A DNA stretch of 64,000 nt from CAVSUZ01 sp963795415 (GTDB lineage Bacteria > Pseudomonadota > Alphaproteobacteria > Acetobacterales > Acetobacteraceae): NCBI GenBank assembly GCA_963795415.1, contig CAWCHQ010000003.1:620001-684000 (forward strand). Reading direction: 5' to 3'. A model generated the notes under the pieces. The model had not been told where the DNA came from and made no database searches. It worked only from the letters and a program-made list of their open reading frames with translations. Of this stretch, positions 34,184-43,219 are shown piece by piece (within the stretch, counting starts at the first letter, position 1; each line of letters opens with the position of its first letter). A program made the position numbers and the translations under genes.

Positions 34184-34888
34184 TTAAAGTGCTGCCAGAA
34201 GAGTGGCGGAATCGGATACCCAGCCAAACACTGCCTGAATTGTAAGCAGTGATGCCTCATGCGTTCCGAACGGCGAGTCCGGAAACGTTGGCTGTCCGGT
34301 GCAGTCCTCCAGCAGGAGGCAGACGTAATCGCGGAACATTGCATCCCGAATCGTCGATTCCACGCACACGCTCGTGGTGCATCCGGTGACGATGAGGTTG
34401 CGCGTGCCCAAGGCCCGAAGCTGGTGGTCCAGATCGGTCTCGAAGAAACCACTGTAGCGGTGCTTGGACACGACGATGTCCCCGGGCTGCGGCGCGAGTT
34501 CCGGCAAGATGTCGGTATTCCACGTCCCGTCGATCAGGATACGACTTGGCTGTCCGTCCGGCGCGGTCACCGATCCACTCACCCCCAACCGCCGGTGGCG
34601 GAACCAATGCGGTGAATCCTCGCCACCCGTATCCGAGAGGTCGGGTCGGTGCGCCATCTTCAGATACACGACCCGCACGTCCGCCGCCCGGGCCGCGGAC
34701 ACGACACGTTGCGTCGGTGGGACGGCTTGCTGGATGGCGGACAGGTCAATCCCTACCCGGTGGAACATCCCACCCGGCGCCCCGAAATCGTTTTGCATAT
34801 CGATGACCAGCACGGCGCTGTGCGCTAAATCGATGGTCACCGGCGCAGGGCGCGCTGGGACGGACACTATCCGGCCTGAAACGGCCAT
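34184..34888 (-). CDS. Isochorismatase-family cysteine hydrolase (RutB-like)
   Basis: A 234-aa enzyme from ATG 34888 with GAGGAGGT upstream. The catalytic triad is visible: aspartate in VLVIDMQNDFGAPGG, lysine in VVSKHRYSGFFETDLD, and nucleophilic cysteine in IVTGCTTSVCVEST. The N-terminal TIDLAHSAVLVIDMQNDFGA and RPDLSDTGGEDSPHW resemble RutB-type (ureidoacrylate) amidohydrolases of pyrimidine breakdown. The broken alpha/beta hydrolase upstream on the same strand could be a RutD-like partner, but rutA/F are not present, so the pathway is uncertain. Confidence 0.82.
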   Translation of the reverse strand: MAVSGRIVSVPARPAPVTIDLAHSAVLVIDMQNDFGAPGGMFHRVGIDLSAIQQAVPPTQRVVSAARAADVRVVYLKMAHRPDLSDTGGEDSPHWFRHRRLGVSGSVTAPDGQPSRILIDGTWNTDILPELAPQPGDIVVSKHRYSGFFETDLDHQLRALGTRNLIVTGCTTSVCVESTIRDAMFRDYVCLLLEDCTGQPTFPDSPFGTHEASLLTIQAVFGWVSDSATLLAAL

Positions 34889-35066
34889 CGCGACCTCCTC
34901 ATGACAGTGTTCGCCTTCCCCCTGAGCGTGGTGCGGCACTCCGCACATTGTCTTTGGGCAATTCTGCCCTCTTACGATGCCCAAAGCAACGAACTGCCCG
35001 AAGCCATCCGCCCGGACGTGAATAAAATCCGCTCCAGGATTCGACAGTTCCGCCAGGCCGTCGCCA

Positions 35067-35911
35067 TCATGCCGGTTCTAAACAGCCTCCATGCCAGGCA
35101 TTTTGATGATCAGATAGCCAGGCGAGAATGGCCGCCTCAACCTCACGCGGTCGTTCCATTTGCATGCAATGACCAGCCCCAGCGATTTCGACCAGCCGCA
35201 CTTGATCGCCGAGCTCGTCCCTTAACGAGAAGACGTTGGGCGCCGGGGTGACGCCGTCCTCCGCTCCGTAGAGGACGAGCATCGGTCTTCTCCCTGCCGC
35301 GATGTAGTCCTCAAACGTCTTTTGGCTCCATGCCTTCGCGAGGGCTGACATGTTCGGCCACCACCCCGTGCGGAACGGGCGCGAATTGTTGCCTGGAGCG
35401 ACCAGCCCGCACTCGAATATCAGCCGGTCCATTTCGCTCGCTGAGATCGTGCCCGCCAGTGCCCGTGTAATAGCCCCCACCAATTAGCGTGTGATCGATG
35501 GAAACAACCGGACGACCGCTGCCGGCCAACACGATTACGGTCCTGATTGTGTCGGGATGACAGGTCGCAAAATAGCGCGCCAGCCGACTGCCCAGGGCGG
35601 GACCGAGGATGTGGAAGCGCCCAAGCCCGACCGCCCATGCAACAGCTTCGATATCCTCGACCATCATATCCACCGTAAGCTGATCGAAAGGACCGGAGCT
35701 ACCTTCGGCGCCGTGTATCTTGATCGCGACCGCCTGATATCCGGCAGCCGCCAGCGCGCGCATCAGCTCGGCAAAGTCGGATACCCCGCGTGAATGCCCG
35801 GCGAGCATCACGACAGCCGGGCCATCGCCAGCGACTTTAGTCTCGATGACGGCATCGCCAGATGCTACGTCTATGGACCTGACTGCATTGTTATCGGCGA
35901 ACGTCAGACAT
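35067..35911 (-). pseudogene. Alpha/beta hydrolase, two frameshifts
   Basis: A strong TTGGAGGA site precedes ATG 35911, but that frame (SDVRR) ends at once. One base later the frame reads SIDVASGDAVIETKVAGDGP, then VVMLAGHSRGVSDFAELMRA and LGLGRFHILGPALGSRLARY. Near 35480 a run of five Gs again needs one base removed to continue ITRALAGTISASEMDRLIFE and LVLYGAEDGVTPA, VEIAGAGHCMQMERP, where the C-terminal aspartate and histidine of the triad lie. The nucleophile-elbow serine is not in the usual GxSxG form (GPALGS), so the enzyme may be atypical even if repaired. Confidence 0.7.
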
Positions 35912-36500
35912 TTCCTCCAACGGAGGGATCATCGGTATTTCAGCTGCACATTGAGAGGGTGGCGACCCCTGTGTGCAGAGCCTACAACGATGTCTCTACC
36001 ATTCTTTGGGCAAGCTTGAGCGGCAGCAGCGGACGCGGCACAGAGGTTGTTATGAAACTCGCGAGACGGAGGCACAAGCATTATGCAAAACCTGGTCAGA
36101 GTCTGGAAGCTGGTCGATGCGCGAGCTTTCGATAATTCCGTAATGCCTTGCCGCCTCCGGTTGGTCCACGGCCCATGGGTTTGGTGGTGTTCGAGGCGGA
36201 GCGAATGATGGGCGTGATGTGCGACGGCGGGGTACCTGGCGCGGCTGATGCTACACAGCCTTTCTCCTTAGCCCATACGGGCTCGTACACCTTTGACGGC
36301 CTGAAAGTGGTAACAAAAGCCGACCGCGCTTCCAGTCCGGAGCTCCTGGTCGAGCAGGGTGCGCGAGGTCAGGTTTGAACACGCCGACCGTGTTGTAATG
36401 GTGCCTGTGGCGGGCGTGCCCGGCAAAAGCGGGACCGAAGTCGTTTGGGAGCGATTGCGGTAGTCGCCGGCCTGCGGGTCGAAGGTTTCGGCCAAGCGGC
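35912..36500. other. Gap with no recognisable gene
   Basis: About 590 bases with only short open frames on both strands, none with recognisable motifs or good ribosome sites. It lies between two broken genes, so it may be decayed coding sequence. Confidence 0.5.
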
Positions 36501-36903
36501 TTACCCGGCAGGCACGATATCGGTTTTCGTGAAATCGTTGCTATTGAACAGCAGCTTTGCCCGGTTCGTCCTGGCGCAGGCGTACGCGAAGCAATCTCCC
36601 ATGTTCAGGGCCGCCGGATGCCTGCCTTTGCCATACTGAGCATACGCGTCCACGGCGACCTCGAACTCCTGCTCGCCGATAGGAACGAATTGGAAATTGC
36701 CAGTCTCGAGGATGCGGCCGACATGCGCGGGCAGCTTGTATGGAAACTGTATAACTGCGGCAGAGACCCGCGATTGTTTCCCCAACCGAAAGCGCGGAGC
36801 AGAGGCGCGGGTGCTCCGATTACAAAAGATCGGCTACAGAGCGCGCCTCCGGCTCATCGGCGATCACGGCGGTCAGCGCCGATGCATCTACGAACACCGT
36901 CAC
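36501..36903 (-). pseudogene. vapC: VapC-type PIN-domain toxin, nonsense and frameshift
   Basis: GTG 36903 overlaps the antitoxin stop (GTGA) and reads TVFVDASALTAVIADEPEAR and SVADLL, then hits TAA where related toxins have glutamine. The same frame continues SEHPRLCSALSVGETIAGLC, then another frame supplies HVGRILETGNFQFVPIGEQE and GDCFAYACARTNRAKLLF and ends DFTKTDIVPAG. The acidic PIN residues (D in VFVDAS, E in GETI, D in GDCFAY) are still recognisable. VapC toxins are ribonucleases. With two lesions the toxin is almost certainly inactive. Confidence 0.8.
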
Positions 36904-37139
36904 AATTGTCCGGACAGCTCGTCAAAAAACGCCTTGTCGGCGGCATGGCCGGTCGGGGGAGGGAGGGGGTGGGCGCGGCGCAAAGCAGCGAAGCGCTCGC
37001 GCAGCGGAACGGCTCCGGCGATACGATCAAGCTCCGCCTGCACTGCCATTCGTACGGCATCCTGTTGTGAGACGCCGCGCTGCTTGGCGAGCTCCGTGAC
37101 CAGACGGGCTGTCGTGTCGTCCTTGATGTAGAGCGGCAT
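36900..37139 (-). CDS. vapB: VapB-type antitoxin
   Basis: A 79-aa protein from ATG 37139 starting PLYIKDDTTARLVTELAKQR with a ribbon-helix-helix-type DNA-binding segment (VSQQDAVRMAVQAELDR). The C-terminal toxin-binding tail ends KAFFDELSGQL. It overlaps the downstream toxin gene by 4 bases (GTGA), typical of type II toxin-antitoxin operons. It is intact although its toxin is broken, a common end-state because antitoxin retention is harmless. An upstream in-frame start at 37172 would add 11 residues. Confidence 0.82.
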   Translation of the reverse strand: MPLYIKDDTTARLVTELAKQRGVSQQDAVRMAVQAELDRIAGAVPLRERFAALRRAHPLPPPTGHAADKAFFDELSGQL

Positions 37140-37215
37140 CCTATGTGCTTTCGGGATATCCAAAGTCTTCAAATTGGATATTCAGGGATCCCCGAAATGC
37201 AACCCCTGATGCGGA

Positions 37216-38136
37216 TCACGTCCCGACCAGTCCGCGGGCAAAGTCCATGGCATCGAACGGGCGGAGATCGCCGGCTTTTTCACCGACGCCCACTGCGTGG
37301 ACAGGCAGGCCGAAGATTTCAGCCAGGGCAACGACGATGCCGCCGCGGGCGCTGCCGTCCAGCTTGGTGACGACCAGGCCGGTGACGGCGACCATCGCTT
37401 TGAACACCTTCACCTGTTGGATGGCGTTCTGGCCAGTGGTGGCATCCAGCACCAGAAGGACAGAGTGCGGGGCGGTGGGGTCCTGCTTCTGCATGACCCG
37501 GATGATCTTCCGCAGCTCATCCATCAGGACGGACCTGTTGTGCAGGCGGCCGGCGGTGTCGATGAGCAAGACGTCGGCCTTCTCAGCGGCGGCGCGGGTG
37601 AGGGCGTCGAATGCGAGACCGGCGGCGTCGGCGTTGGGGAGGCCGGCAATGACCGGAGTGGCCGTGCGCTGACCCCAGATCTGGAGTTGCTCGACGGCGG
37701 CGGCCCGAAAGGTGTCGCCCGCGACGATGACAGGTTTAAGCCCCTGCTCGCGATATTGCTGGGCCATCTTGCCGATAGTGGTCGTCTTGCCGGTGCCGTT
37801 GACGCCGACCACCAGGACCACGTGCGGCTTGCGCGCAGGATCGAGTTCCAGGGGCCGGGCGACGGGTTCGAGGATAAGGGCGATTTCCTCGGCAAGGGAC
37901 TGCTTCACCTCCTCGTCGGTGATTTCCTTGCCGAAGCGGGTGCGGCGGAAGGCGGCGATGACCCGGGCGGCAACTTCGGTGCCCAGATCGGCGGAGATGA
38001 GCAGGTCCTCGAGTTCCTCGAGGGCTTCGTCATCGAGGCGGCGCTTGCGGAAGACCTCGGTGATGCCGCCGCCCAGTTTCTGGGTGGAGCGGGAGAGGCC
38101 TTCCTTGAGGCGGGAGAAAAAGCCGCCGAGGGCCAT
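37216..38136 (-). CDS. ftsY: Signal recognition particle receptor FtsY
   Basis: A 306-aa SRP GTPase. It has a short N-terminal region (SRLKEGLSRSTQKLGGGITE), the N domain with DLLISADLG, and the G domain with G1 VVGVNGTGKTTTIGKMA, AGDTFRAAAVEQLQ, the DTAGR motif in LLIDTAGRLHN, TKLDGSARGG (G4), and GVGEKAGDLRPF at the end. FtsY receives ribosome-nascent chain-SRP complexes at the inner membrane. The long acidic A domain is absent, as is usual in alphaproteobacteria. Its ATG overlaps the mtaB stop by one base (TGATG), so it is the last gene of the dapF-mtaB-ftsY operon. Confidence 0.96.
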   Translation of the reverse strand: MALGGFFSRLKEGLSRSTQKLGGGITEVFRKRRLDDEALEELEDLLISADLGTEVAARVIAAFRRTRFGKEITDEEVKQSLAEEIALILEPVARPLELDPARKPHVVLVVGVNGTGKTTTIGKMAQQYREQGLKPVIVAGDTFRAAAVEQLQIWGQRTATPVIAGLPNADAAGLAFDALTRAAAEKADVLLIDTAGRLHNRSVLMDELRKIIRVMQKQDPTAPHSVLLVLDATTGQNAIQQVKVFKAMVAVTGLVVTKLDGSARGGIVVALAEIFGLPVHAVGVGEKAGDLRPFDAMDFARGLVGT

Positions 38137-39446
38137 CAGTATCGACTTTTTGTCGTAGTATCCGATTCACGTGGCGAAGCGCCGGCGCTGCGCGACTCAC
38201 GCTGCTCGGCGCTCGGATACTCGGGGGCCGCGATCAGGTGGTCCTGGGTTGCTGAGCAGACCCAGGCGGAGAGGACGCGGCCGGGCGGGGCAGGGGCGGT
38301 AAGGCGGACGGGGGCGAAGTGCTCCGAATGACCGGCATTTCCGGCTTCCGTCAGCACGTGGATTTCGCGGCCGAGCTGCGCGGTGAAGAAGGACGCGGCG
38401 TTGGCGCGCCCTGCTGCCCGAAGGCGGGCGGCCCGCTCGCGGCGGAGCGACCGGGAGACGAGCGGCATTCGGGCGGCTGGGGTGCCGGGGCGCTCGCTGT
38501 AGGGAAAGACGTGGAGGAAGGGCAGGGCGGTCTGCCGCACGAAATCGAGGGTTTCGGCAAACAGGGTATCGGTTTCAGTGGGGAAGCCGGCGATCAGATC
38601 GGCGCCGATGGCTATCCCCGGGCGTAGGGAGCGGGCCCGGTCGATGACCTGGCGGGCCTGGGCAGTCAGGTGGCGGCGCTTCATGCGCTTGAGGATGAGG
38701 TCGGAGCCGGCCTGGAGCGAGAGGTGGAGGTGGGGCATCAGGCGGGGTTGAGTGGCAAGAAGCTGCCAGATGTCGTCGTCTATGGCCGCGGGATCGAGCG
38801 AGGAGAAGCGAAGCCGGGGGAGTTCGGGCACCAGCGTGAGAAGGCGGCGGGCGAGCTGGCCAAGAGCAGGGCGGCCGGGAAGATCGGCGCCGTAGCTGGC
38901 GATATCGACGCCGGTGAGGACAATCTCCTGGAAGCCGGCTTCGACCAGGGCGCGGGCCTGGGCGACGACCGCTCCCGCCGGGACGGACCGGTTGGGGCCA
39001 CGGCCGAACGGGATGACGCAGAAGGTGCAGCGGTGGTCGCAGCCCTGCTGGACCTGGACGAAGGCGCGGGCGCGCCCGGCGAATTCCGTCACCAGATGTG
39101 GGGCGGTTTCCCTCGCGGCCATGATGTCGGAGACCGCTGATGGGCCAGCCGAGGCCCAATGCTCGGGGTGCAGCTTTTCAGTATTGCCGAGGACCCGGGT
39201 GACTCCGGGCAGTTGAGCCCAGGCGCCCGGGTTCAGCTGGGCGGCACAGCCGGTGACGACGATCGGGTGGCTCGGGTGGTCGCGGTGGGCACGGCGGATG
39301 GCCTGGCGGGCCTGGCGCTCGGCCTCGGCGGTAACGGCGCAGGTGTTGACGACGATGGTGTTGGTCAGCGGGGCGGCGTGGGCGCGGATGACCTCGGACT
39401 CATAGGCGTTGAGGCGGCAGCCGAAGGTGAGGATTTGGAGGGTCAT
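38136..39446 (-). CDS. mtaB: tRNA (t6A37) methylthiotransferase MtaB
   Basis: A 436-aa radical-SAM methylthiotransferase. The N-terminal MTTase domain has LTFGCRLNAYES, VVNTCAVTAEAERQ and VTGCAAQL, whose three cysteines bind one 4Fe-4S cluster. The radical SAM motif is CDHRCTFCVIPFGRGPNRS; LSLQAGSDLILKRMKRRH and GFPTETDTLF follow. It adds the ms2 group to t6A at position 37 of tRNAs. The start ATG overlaps the dapF stop (ATGA). The last 20-25 residues are encoded by a palindromic repeat (38157-38221), so the native C-terminus has been replaced. Confidence 0.93.
   Translation of the reverse strand: MTLQILTFGCRLNAYESEVIRAHAAPLTNTIVVNTCAVTAEAERQARQAIRRAHRDHPSHPIVVTGCAAQLNPGAWAQLPGVTRVLGNTEKLHPEHWASAGPSAVSDIMAARETAPHLVTEFAGRARAFVQVQQGCDHRCTFCVIPFGRGPNRSVPAGAVVAQARALVEAGFQEIVLTGVDIASYGADLPGRPALGQLARRLLTLVPELPRLRFSSLDPAAIDDDIWQLLATQPRLMPHLHLSLQAGSDLILKRMKRRHLTAQARQVIDRARSLRPGIAIGADLIAGFPTETDTLFAETLDFVRQTALPFLHVFPYSERPGTPAARMPLVSRSLRRERAARLRAAGRANAASFFTAQLGREIHVLTEAGNAGHSEHFAPVRLTAPAPPGRVLSAWVCSATQDHLIAAPEYPSAEQRESRSAGASPRESDTTTKSRY
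38157..38221. repeat. Palindromic dispersed element, family AGTATCCGATT (copy 2)
   Basis: It has the same arms (AGTATCCGATT start, TCGGATACT end) and internal half-sites as the copy at 14007-14072. This copy lies inside the 3' end of mtaB and supplies its final codons. Confidence 0.75.
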
Positions 39447-40309
39447 GGTTCGACTCCTCTCCCTGGCCCGCTTTCCCGCAAGGGGAGGGGGATTTCCACT
39501 TCTCCGGTGAAGGCGGTGGCGACGGGGCCGGTCATCAGGACGTGGTTGTCGGGGAGCCAGTCGATGGTGAGCTCGCCACCCTCCAGGATCAGGGTCGCGG
39601 AGCGGCCGGCGAGGCCGCGGCGATGAGCGTTGATCAGGGCGGCGCAGGCGCCGGAGCCGCAAGCCAGCGTTACGCCGGCGCCACGCTCCCAGACGCGGAG
39701 GCGGATGCGGTTGGGTGCGAGGATCTGGGCGAAGCCGATATTGGCCCGTTCGGGGAAGATGGGGTGGTGCTCCAGTCGGGGGCCGATCCGCTCGATGGGG
39801 ATGGCGGCCAGGTTTTCGACGAAGAATGTGGCGTGGGGGTTGCCCATGCTGACGGCCGCGGGATTGGCTACGGGCGGCTCGGCGATGGGGAGGCGAATGG
39901 TGTCGGCCGGTCCGGCCAGGGGGATGTCGGTCCAGTCGAGGCGGGGCGCGCCCATGTCGACGCTGATGCTGGTGGGGCTGAGGATCTCGGCCGGGAGATT
40001 GCCGGCAATTGTGCGGATCATCAGGTGCCTGCGGCCGGTTTCGGCGTGGAGCAGGGCGGCGACGCAGCGGGTGGCGTTACCGCAGGCCCCGGCATCGGAG
40101 CCGTCCGGGTTGCGGATACGCATTTCCAGGTCGGCGCCCGAGCCCGGTGGCGGGGGGTGGAGGGTGATGAACTGGTCACAGCCGATGCCGGCGCGGCGGT
40201 TGGCGAGGCCGGTTACCTGGTCCGCGGTGAGTGCGAGCGGAATGGCGCGCTCGTCCAGGATGACGAAATCGTTGCCGCAGCCGTGCATCTTGATGAAGCG
40301 GGTTGGCAT
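39443..40309 (-). CDS. dapF: Diaminopimelate epimerase
   Basis: The 288-aa protein begins PTRFIKMHGCGNDFVILDER. The two catalytic cysteines are in SDAGACGNATRC (near residue 76) and LACGSGACAAL (near 219). MGNPHATFFV is also conserved. It converts LL- to meso-diaminopimelate for peptidoglycan and lysine synthesis. Its stop overlaps the mtaB start by 4 bases. The C-terminal tail (EIPLPLRESGPGRGVEP) is encoded by a copy of the CTCCCGCAAGGGGAGG element. A decayed fragment of a second dapF copy is present near 43912-44020. Confidence 0.95.
   Translation of the reverse strand: MPTRFIKMHGCGNDFVILDERAIPLALTADQVTGLANRRAGIGCDQFITLHPPPPGSGADLEMRIRNPDGSDAGACGNATRCVAALLHAETGRRHLMIRTIAGNLPAEILSPTSISVDMGAPRLDWTDIPLAGPADTIRLPIAEPPVANPAAVSMGNPHATFFVENLAAIPIERIGPRLEHHPIFPERANIGFAQILAPNRIRLRVWERGAGVTLACGSGACAALINAHRRGLAGRSATLILEGGELTIDWLPDNHVLMTGPVATAFTGEVEIPLPLRESGPGRGVEP
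39450..39492. repeat. CTCCCGCAAGGGGAGG-type element (copy 3)
   Basis: CTCTCCCTGGCCCGCTTTCC followed by CGCAAGGGGAGGGGG lies within the 3' end of dapF. It supplies that protein's Pro/Arg/Gly tail. Confidence 0.6.
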
Positions 40310-40449
40310 GGCAGGTGGGGTTATATGGGGGTGTGGTTGGGGGTGAAAGGCGGGGGCGGCGCTTCAGGAAGTCCGGACGCTGACGGTGGAGCATTCAGGC
40401 ACCGCACAGGGCGCCAAGCCTGGAAGTAACATCCAAATAGCCATTGTGC

Positions 40450-42424
40450 CTATTGTGCCGCGGGCAGGGCTCCCTGCGCCCCGAAATGGTATACTGAGGG
40501 GTTGGGTGGTCCCTCGACCTCCAGCAGGCCAACCAAACCATGTTCCATTCGGGATAATGCGTGGTCCACGAGCACATATTGCCCCGGGATTTCCGGCTTG
40601 AATTCCACGACGGTTGAACCGCCCGGAGGTACCGTCACAGTCTGCACGCCATGAATTGGAGGATTATCGAGCGAGCCAAGCTGGTAGACATTCTCGAAGA
40701 TCTCACCGATCACGTGGAAGGACGAGGTGAGGTTTGGGCCGCCATCGCCGAAGAAAATACGTACGGTTTCTCCAACTTTGGCGTGCAGCGGATGCAGCTT
40801 GCTGATGGCGCCCACCGCGCCATTGAACACGATATATTCGGGGTGCTCGGCCAGCAGCTTATCTACGCTGAACTGCTGACTGCCCTGTTGGCCATATGCG
40901 CCTTCGGTGTAAATCTCGCCCTGCATAACATAAAATTCGTGATCGACGCGCGGCAGACCTCCTTCAGGCTCAACGACCAGCAATCCGTACATTCCGTTGG
41001 CGATGTGCTCGGCTACCATGGGCGTTGCGCAATGATACACATACACTCCCGGCACCATTGCCTTGAATGTCAGGACCTTTTCCTGACCGGGCGCGACCTG
41101 CAGTCCGGCTGATCCCCCGCCGGGCCCAATCGCTCCATGGAAATCGACCGAGTGAACCATCGCACTGTTCGCGGCATTCTTCAGATGCACCTCGATCATG
41201 TCGCCGACGCGCACGCGCACAAACGGGCCTGGAACGGTTCCGTTAAACGTCCAGAACGTAAAGCTGACGCCATCGGCGAGCCGCGCCTCCTGTTCGACGC
41301 TTTCCAAATCGATGCGCACCGTCTGGGGCGGACGATTGCCGATCGCCGGCGGCACATTCGCGGGGTCGTGCGAGATGTCGGCCTGGATCAGCGCCGGCGG
41401 GGGCGGCTGAGTGGTAACGACGAAGCGGCCCTCCATGCCGGCTTCTCGATGCCCGGGGAGGTCGCAGTAATACTGAAAGTCACCCACTGCTGATGCAGTG
41501 AATGCCACGGTTGCGCTGGCGCCTCGGCCGGTTACGCGGGCCGAGCTGACATTCTGGGCTGGGAACACGATGTCATGCTCGGCTCCCTCGCCATTGACCA
41601 GGGTGAGCTGCACGGTTTCCCCCGCTGCTGCCGTGAGGGTCGGGTTGACCTGGCCATCGATCGGACCGCCTACACCGATGAACACCATCCGCCCGTCGGC
41701 AATGCCGGTGCGCAGAGTGTAATGCACCTCCGGCAGCATGGAGGCGGCTGCACTTGCCGCGGCGGGTGGAGCGACCGGCGCTGGCGCGGCCTGTTGCGTG
41801 GTGGTCTGCTGCGCGGTGGTTTGGGGGGGCGCTGCGGCTGGTCCGGCCGCGGGCGCTGCTGCAGCCGGCGCGGATCGTGCGCGCAGGAAAGCGATTACAT
41901 CAGACCGGTCGGTTGCCGAGTTCAGCCCAGGGAAGGGCATGCGGTTGCCTGGGACCAACGTCTGGGGTGAGGCCAGATACTGGTCAAGGGTTTTTTCATT
42001 CCAAACGATGTCCGCCTGCTTCATCGCGGGTGAATAGGGAAAGTTTGGCACGCTCCCGGCATGGCGGCCGAGAATGCCAGCCAGACTCGGCCCGATGAGC
42101 GTGCGCCCGGGGTCGAGCGAATGGCAGGCCTGGCATTTCCGGTACACTACGCGCCCATCGGCTACAGCTTTCTCGGGCGGCGGCGGCGGCTGGCTCATTT
42201 GCATCTGGTCGGGCGGAGGGCTGCCTGGTGTTCCAACCGGTGCGGCCGCCAATACAATGCAGGAGTTCACGCCATTGCGCAGGGCGTACACGCGCGCAGC
42301 CTGAATTCGGGCTGAGCGGGCGAGACGCGGTGCACAGGCGAGCGATGCCGGAGCCCGGCGCCTCAAGTGCTGGTGCGCAGACCACCGCTACAGCCAAGGA
42401 AAACAAGGCCAGAAGTCGGCTCAC
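40450..42424 (-). CDS. nirK: Multidomain copper nitrite reductase: cytochrome c + cupredoxin + NirK
   Basis: The long frame (stop at 40450) encodes three modules; numbering is from 42366. A class I cytochrome c (about 65-165) has heme site CQACH at 78-82 and axial Met in NRMPFPGL at 143. An Ala/Pro/Gln/Thr linker follows. A cupredoxin (about 212-320) has H264 and YYCDLPGHREAGMEG (C301, H306, M311). The NirK core (about 335-638) has type 1 copper H405, C446, H454, M459, type 2 copper H410, H445, H602 and catalytic D408 and H551. The enzyme should reduce nitrite to NO in the periplasm. The signal peptide (SRLLALFSLAVAVVCAPALE) starts at GTG 42424 after GGAGGAG in another frame; one extra base lies between. 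Confidence 0.9.
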
Positions 42425-42823
42425 TACGCCTCTCCTCCAAAACTAACAATGATTGGCGCCGGGAAGAAGTTATCTCCGGGTGCCTGCTCCATCAGGCAAT
42501 GGTTACTATGCGGGTCCGGAAAGGGAAAGCCCCCGGGAGGAAGATGGTGTCAAGAACAGAAGAAATTACTTAAATCCGAGATTGCGGCCTGGAGCAGGCG
42601 AATGTACCGAGCTGGCATGTTCAGGAAGGCTGTTTTGGACTCGTACTCGTGTTGCAGGAGCGTTTCGGAACAGGGGTTTGTGGAGCTGCGGCTGCCAAAA
42701 TGGCTTGGCTGCGTGGCATCCACCGGGGAGTTTGCGTTAGCGTTCAGGCCGGCGCCCCACGCGATCAAAGATGTGTGCGATCGGGGACGCGATCGCCGGG
42801 GCGGCATGGGATCGTAAGAGGGT
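42425..42823. other. Gap upstream of nirK
   Basis: About 400 bases with no convincing gene. It must contain the nirK promoter. I found no clear FNR/NNR-type site (TTGAT-N4-ATCAA). Confidence 0.4.
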
Positions 42824-43108
42824 TTACTGGCCGTTGCGGTTACCCGGAGCGGTGCCGACCCAGCCATAATTAGTGCCACCGGAGCCCTGCAATCCGGTCT
42901 GACCGGCATTGGGTTCGTAGCCGCCGGCTCGGAACGCGCCCTGGGTTCCGTTGGTGCCGCCCATGACGGCATAGGGTTTGGTGGGCTGGTTGGGCGGGAA
43001 GGGCGAGTTGGAGGCGCGCTGGTTCTGCTGCTGGTTCGGGGCGGCGGCCCAGGCCTGACTGGCGGCCATAAGCGCCACCAGGGGAAGCCATGCGATTCGG
43101 CTGGCCAT
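42824..43108 (-). CDS. Small secreted hypothetical protein (94 aa)
   Basis: The N-terminus is a clear signal peptide (ASRIAWLPLVALMAASQAWA) followed by a Gln/Asn/Gly-rich mature part (PNQQQNQRASNSPFPPNQPT, KPYAVMGGTNGTQGAFRAGG, YEPNAGQTGLQGSGG). No domain is recognised. It is divergent from the Uma2 gene. A degenerate second copy of its middle and 3' part is found at about 45546-45700, with the same PFPPNQPTKPYAV and GGYEPNAGQTGL segments. Function unknown. Confidence 0.65.
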   Translation of the reverse strand: MASRIAWLPLVALMAASQAWAAAPNQQQNQRASNSPFPPNQPTKPYAVMGGTNGTQGAFRAGGYEPNAGQTGLQGSGGTNYGWVGTAPGNRNGQ

Positions 43109-43219
43109 TGGGGAAATCTCCTTGTCCGAAAGACTCGATCGTCAAACGCGATGTTGCGGCGCGGCGTTGCGCCAATCGCGCTAATACGAACAGTGGAAAT
43201 CCGGGAATGGGATGGCACT

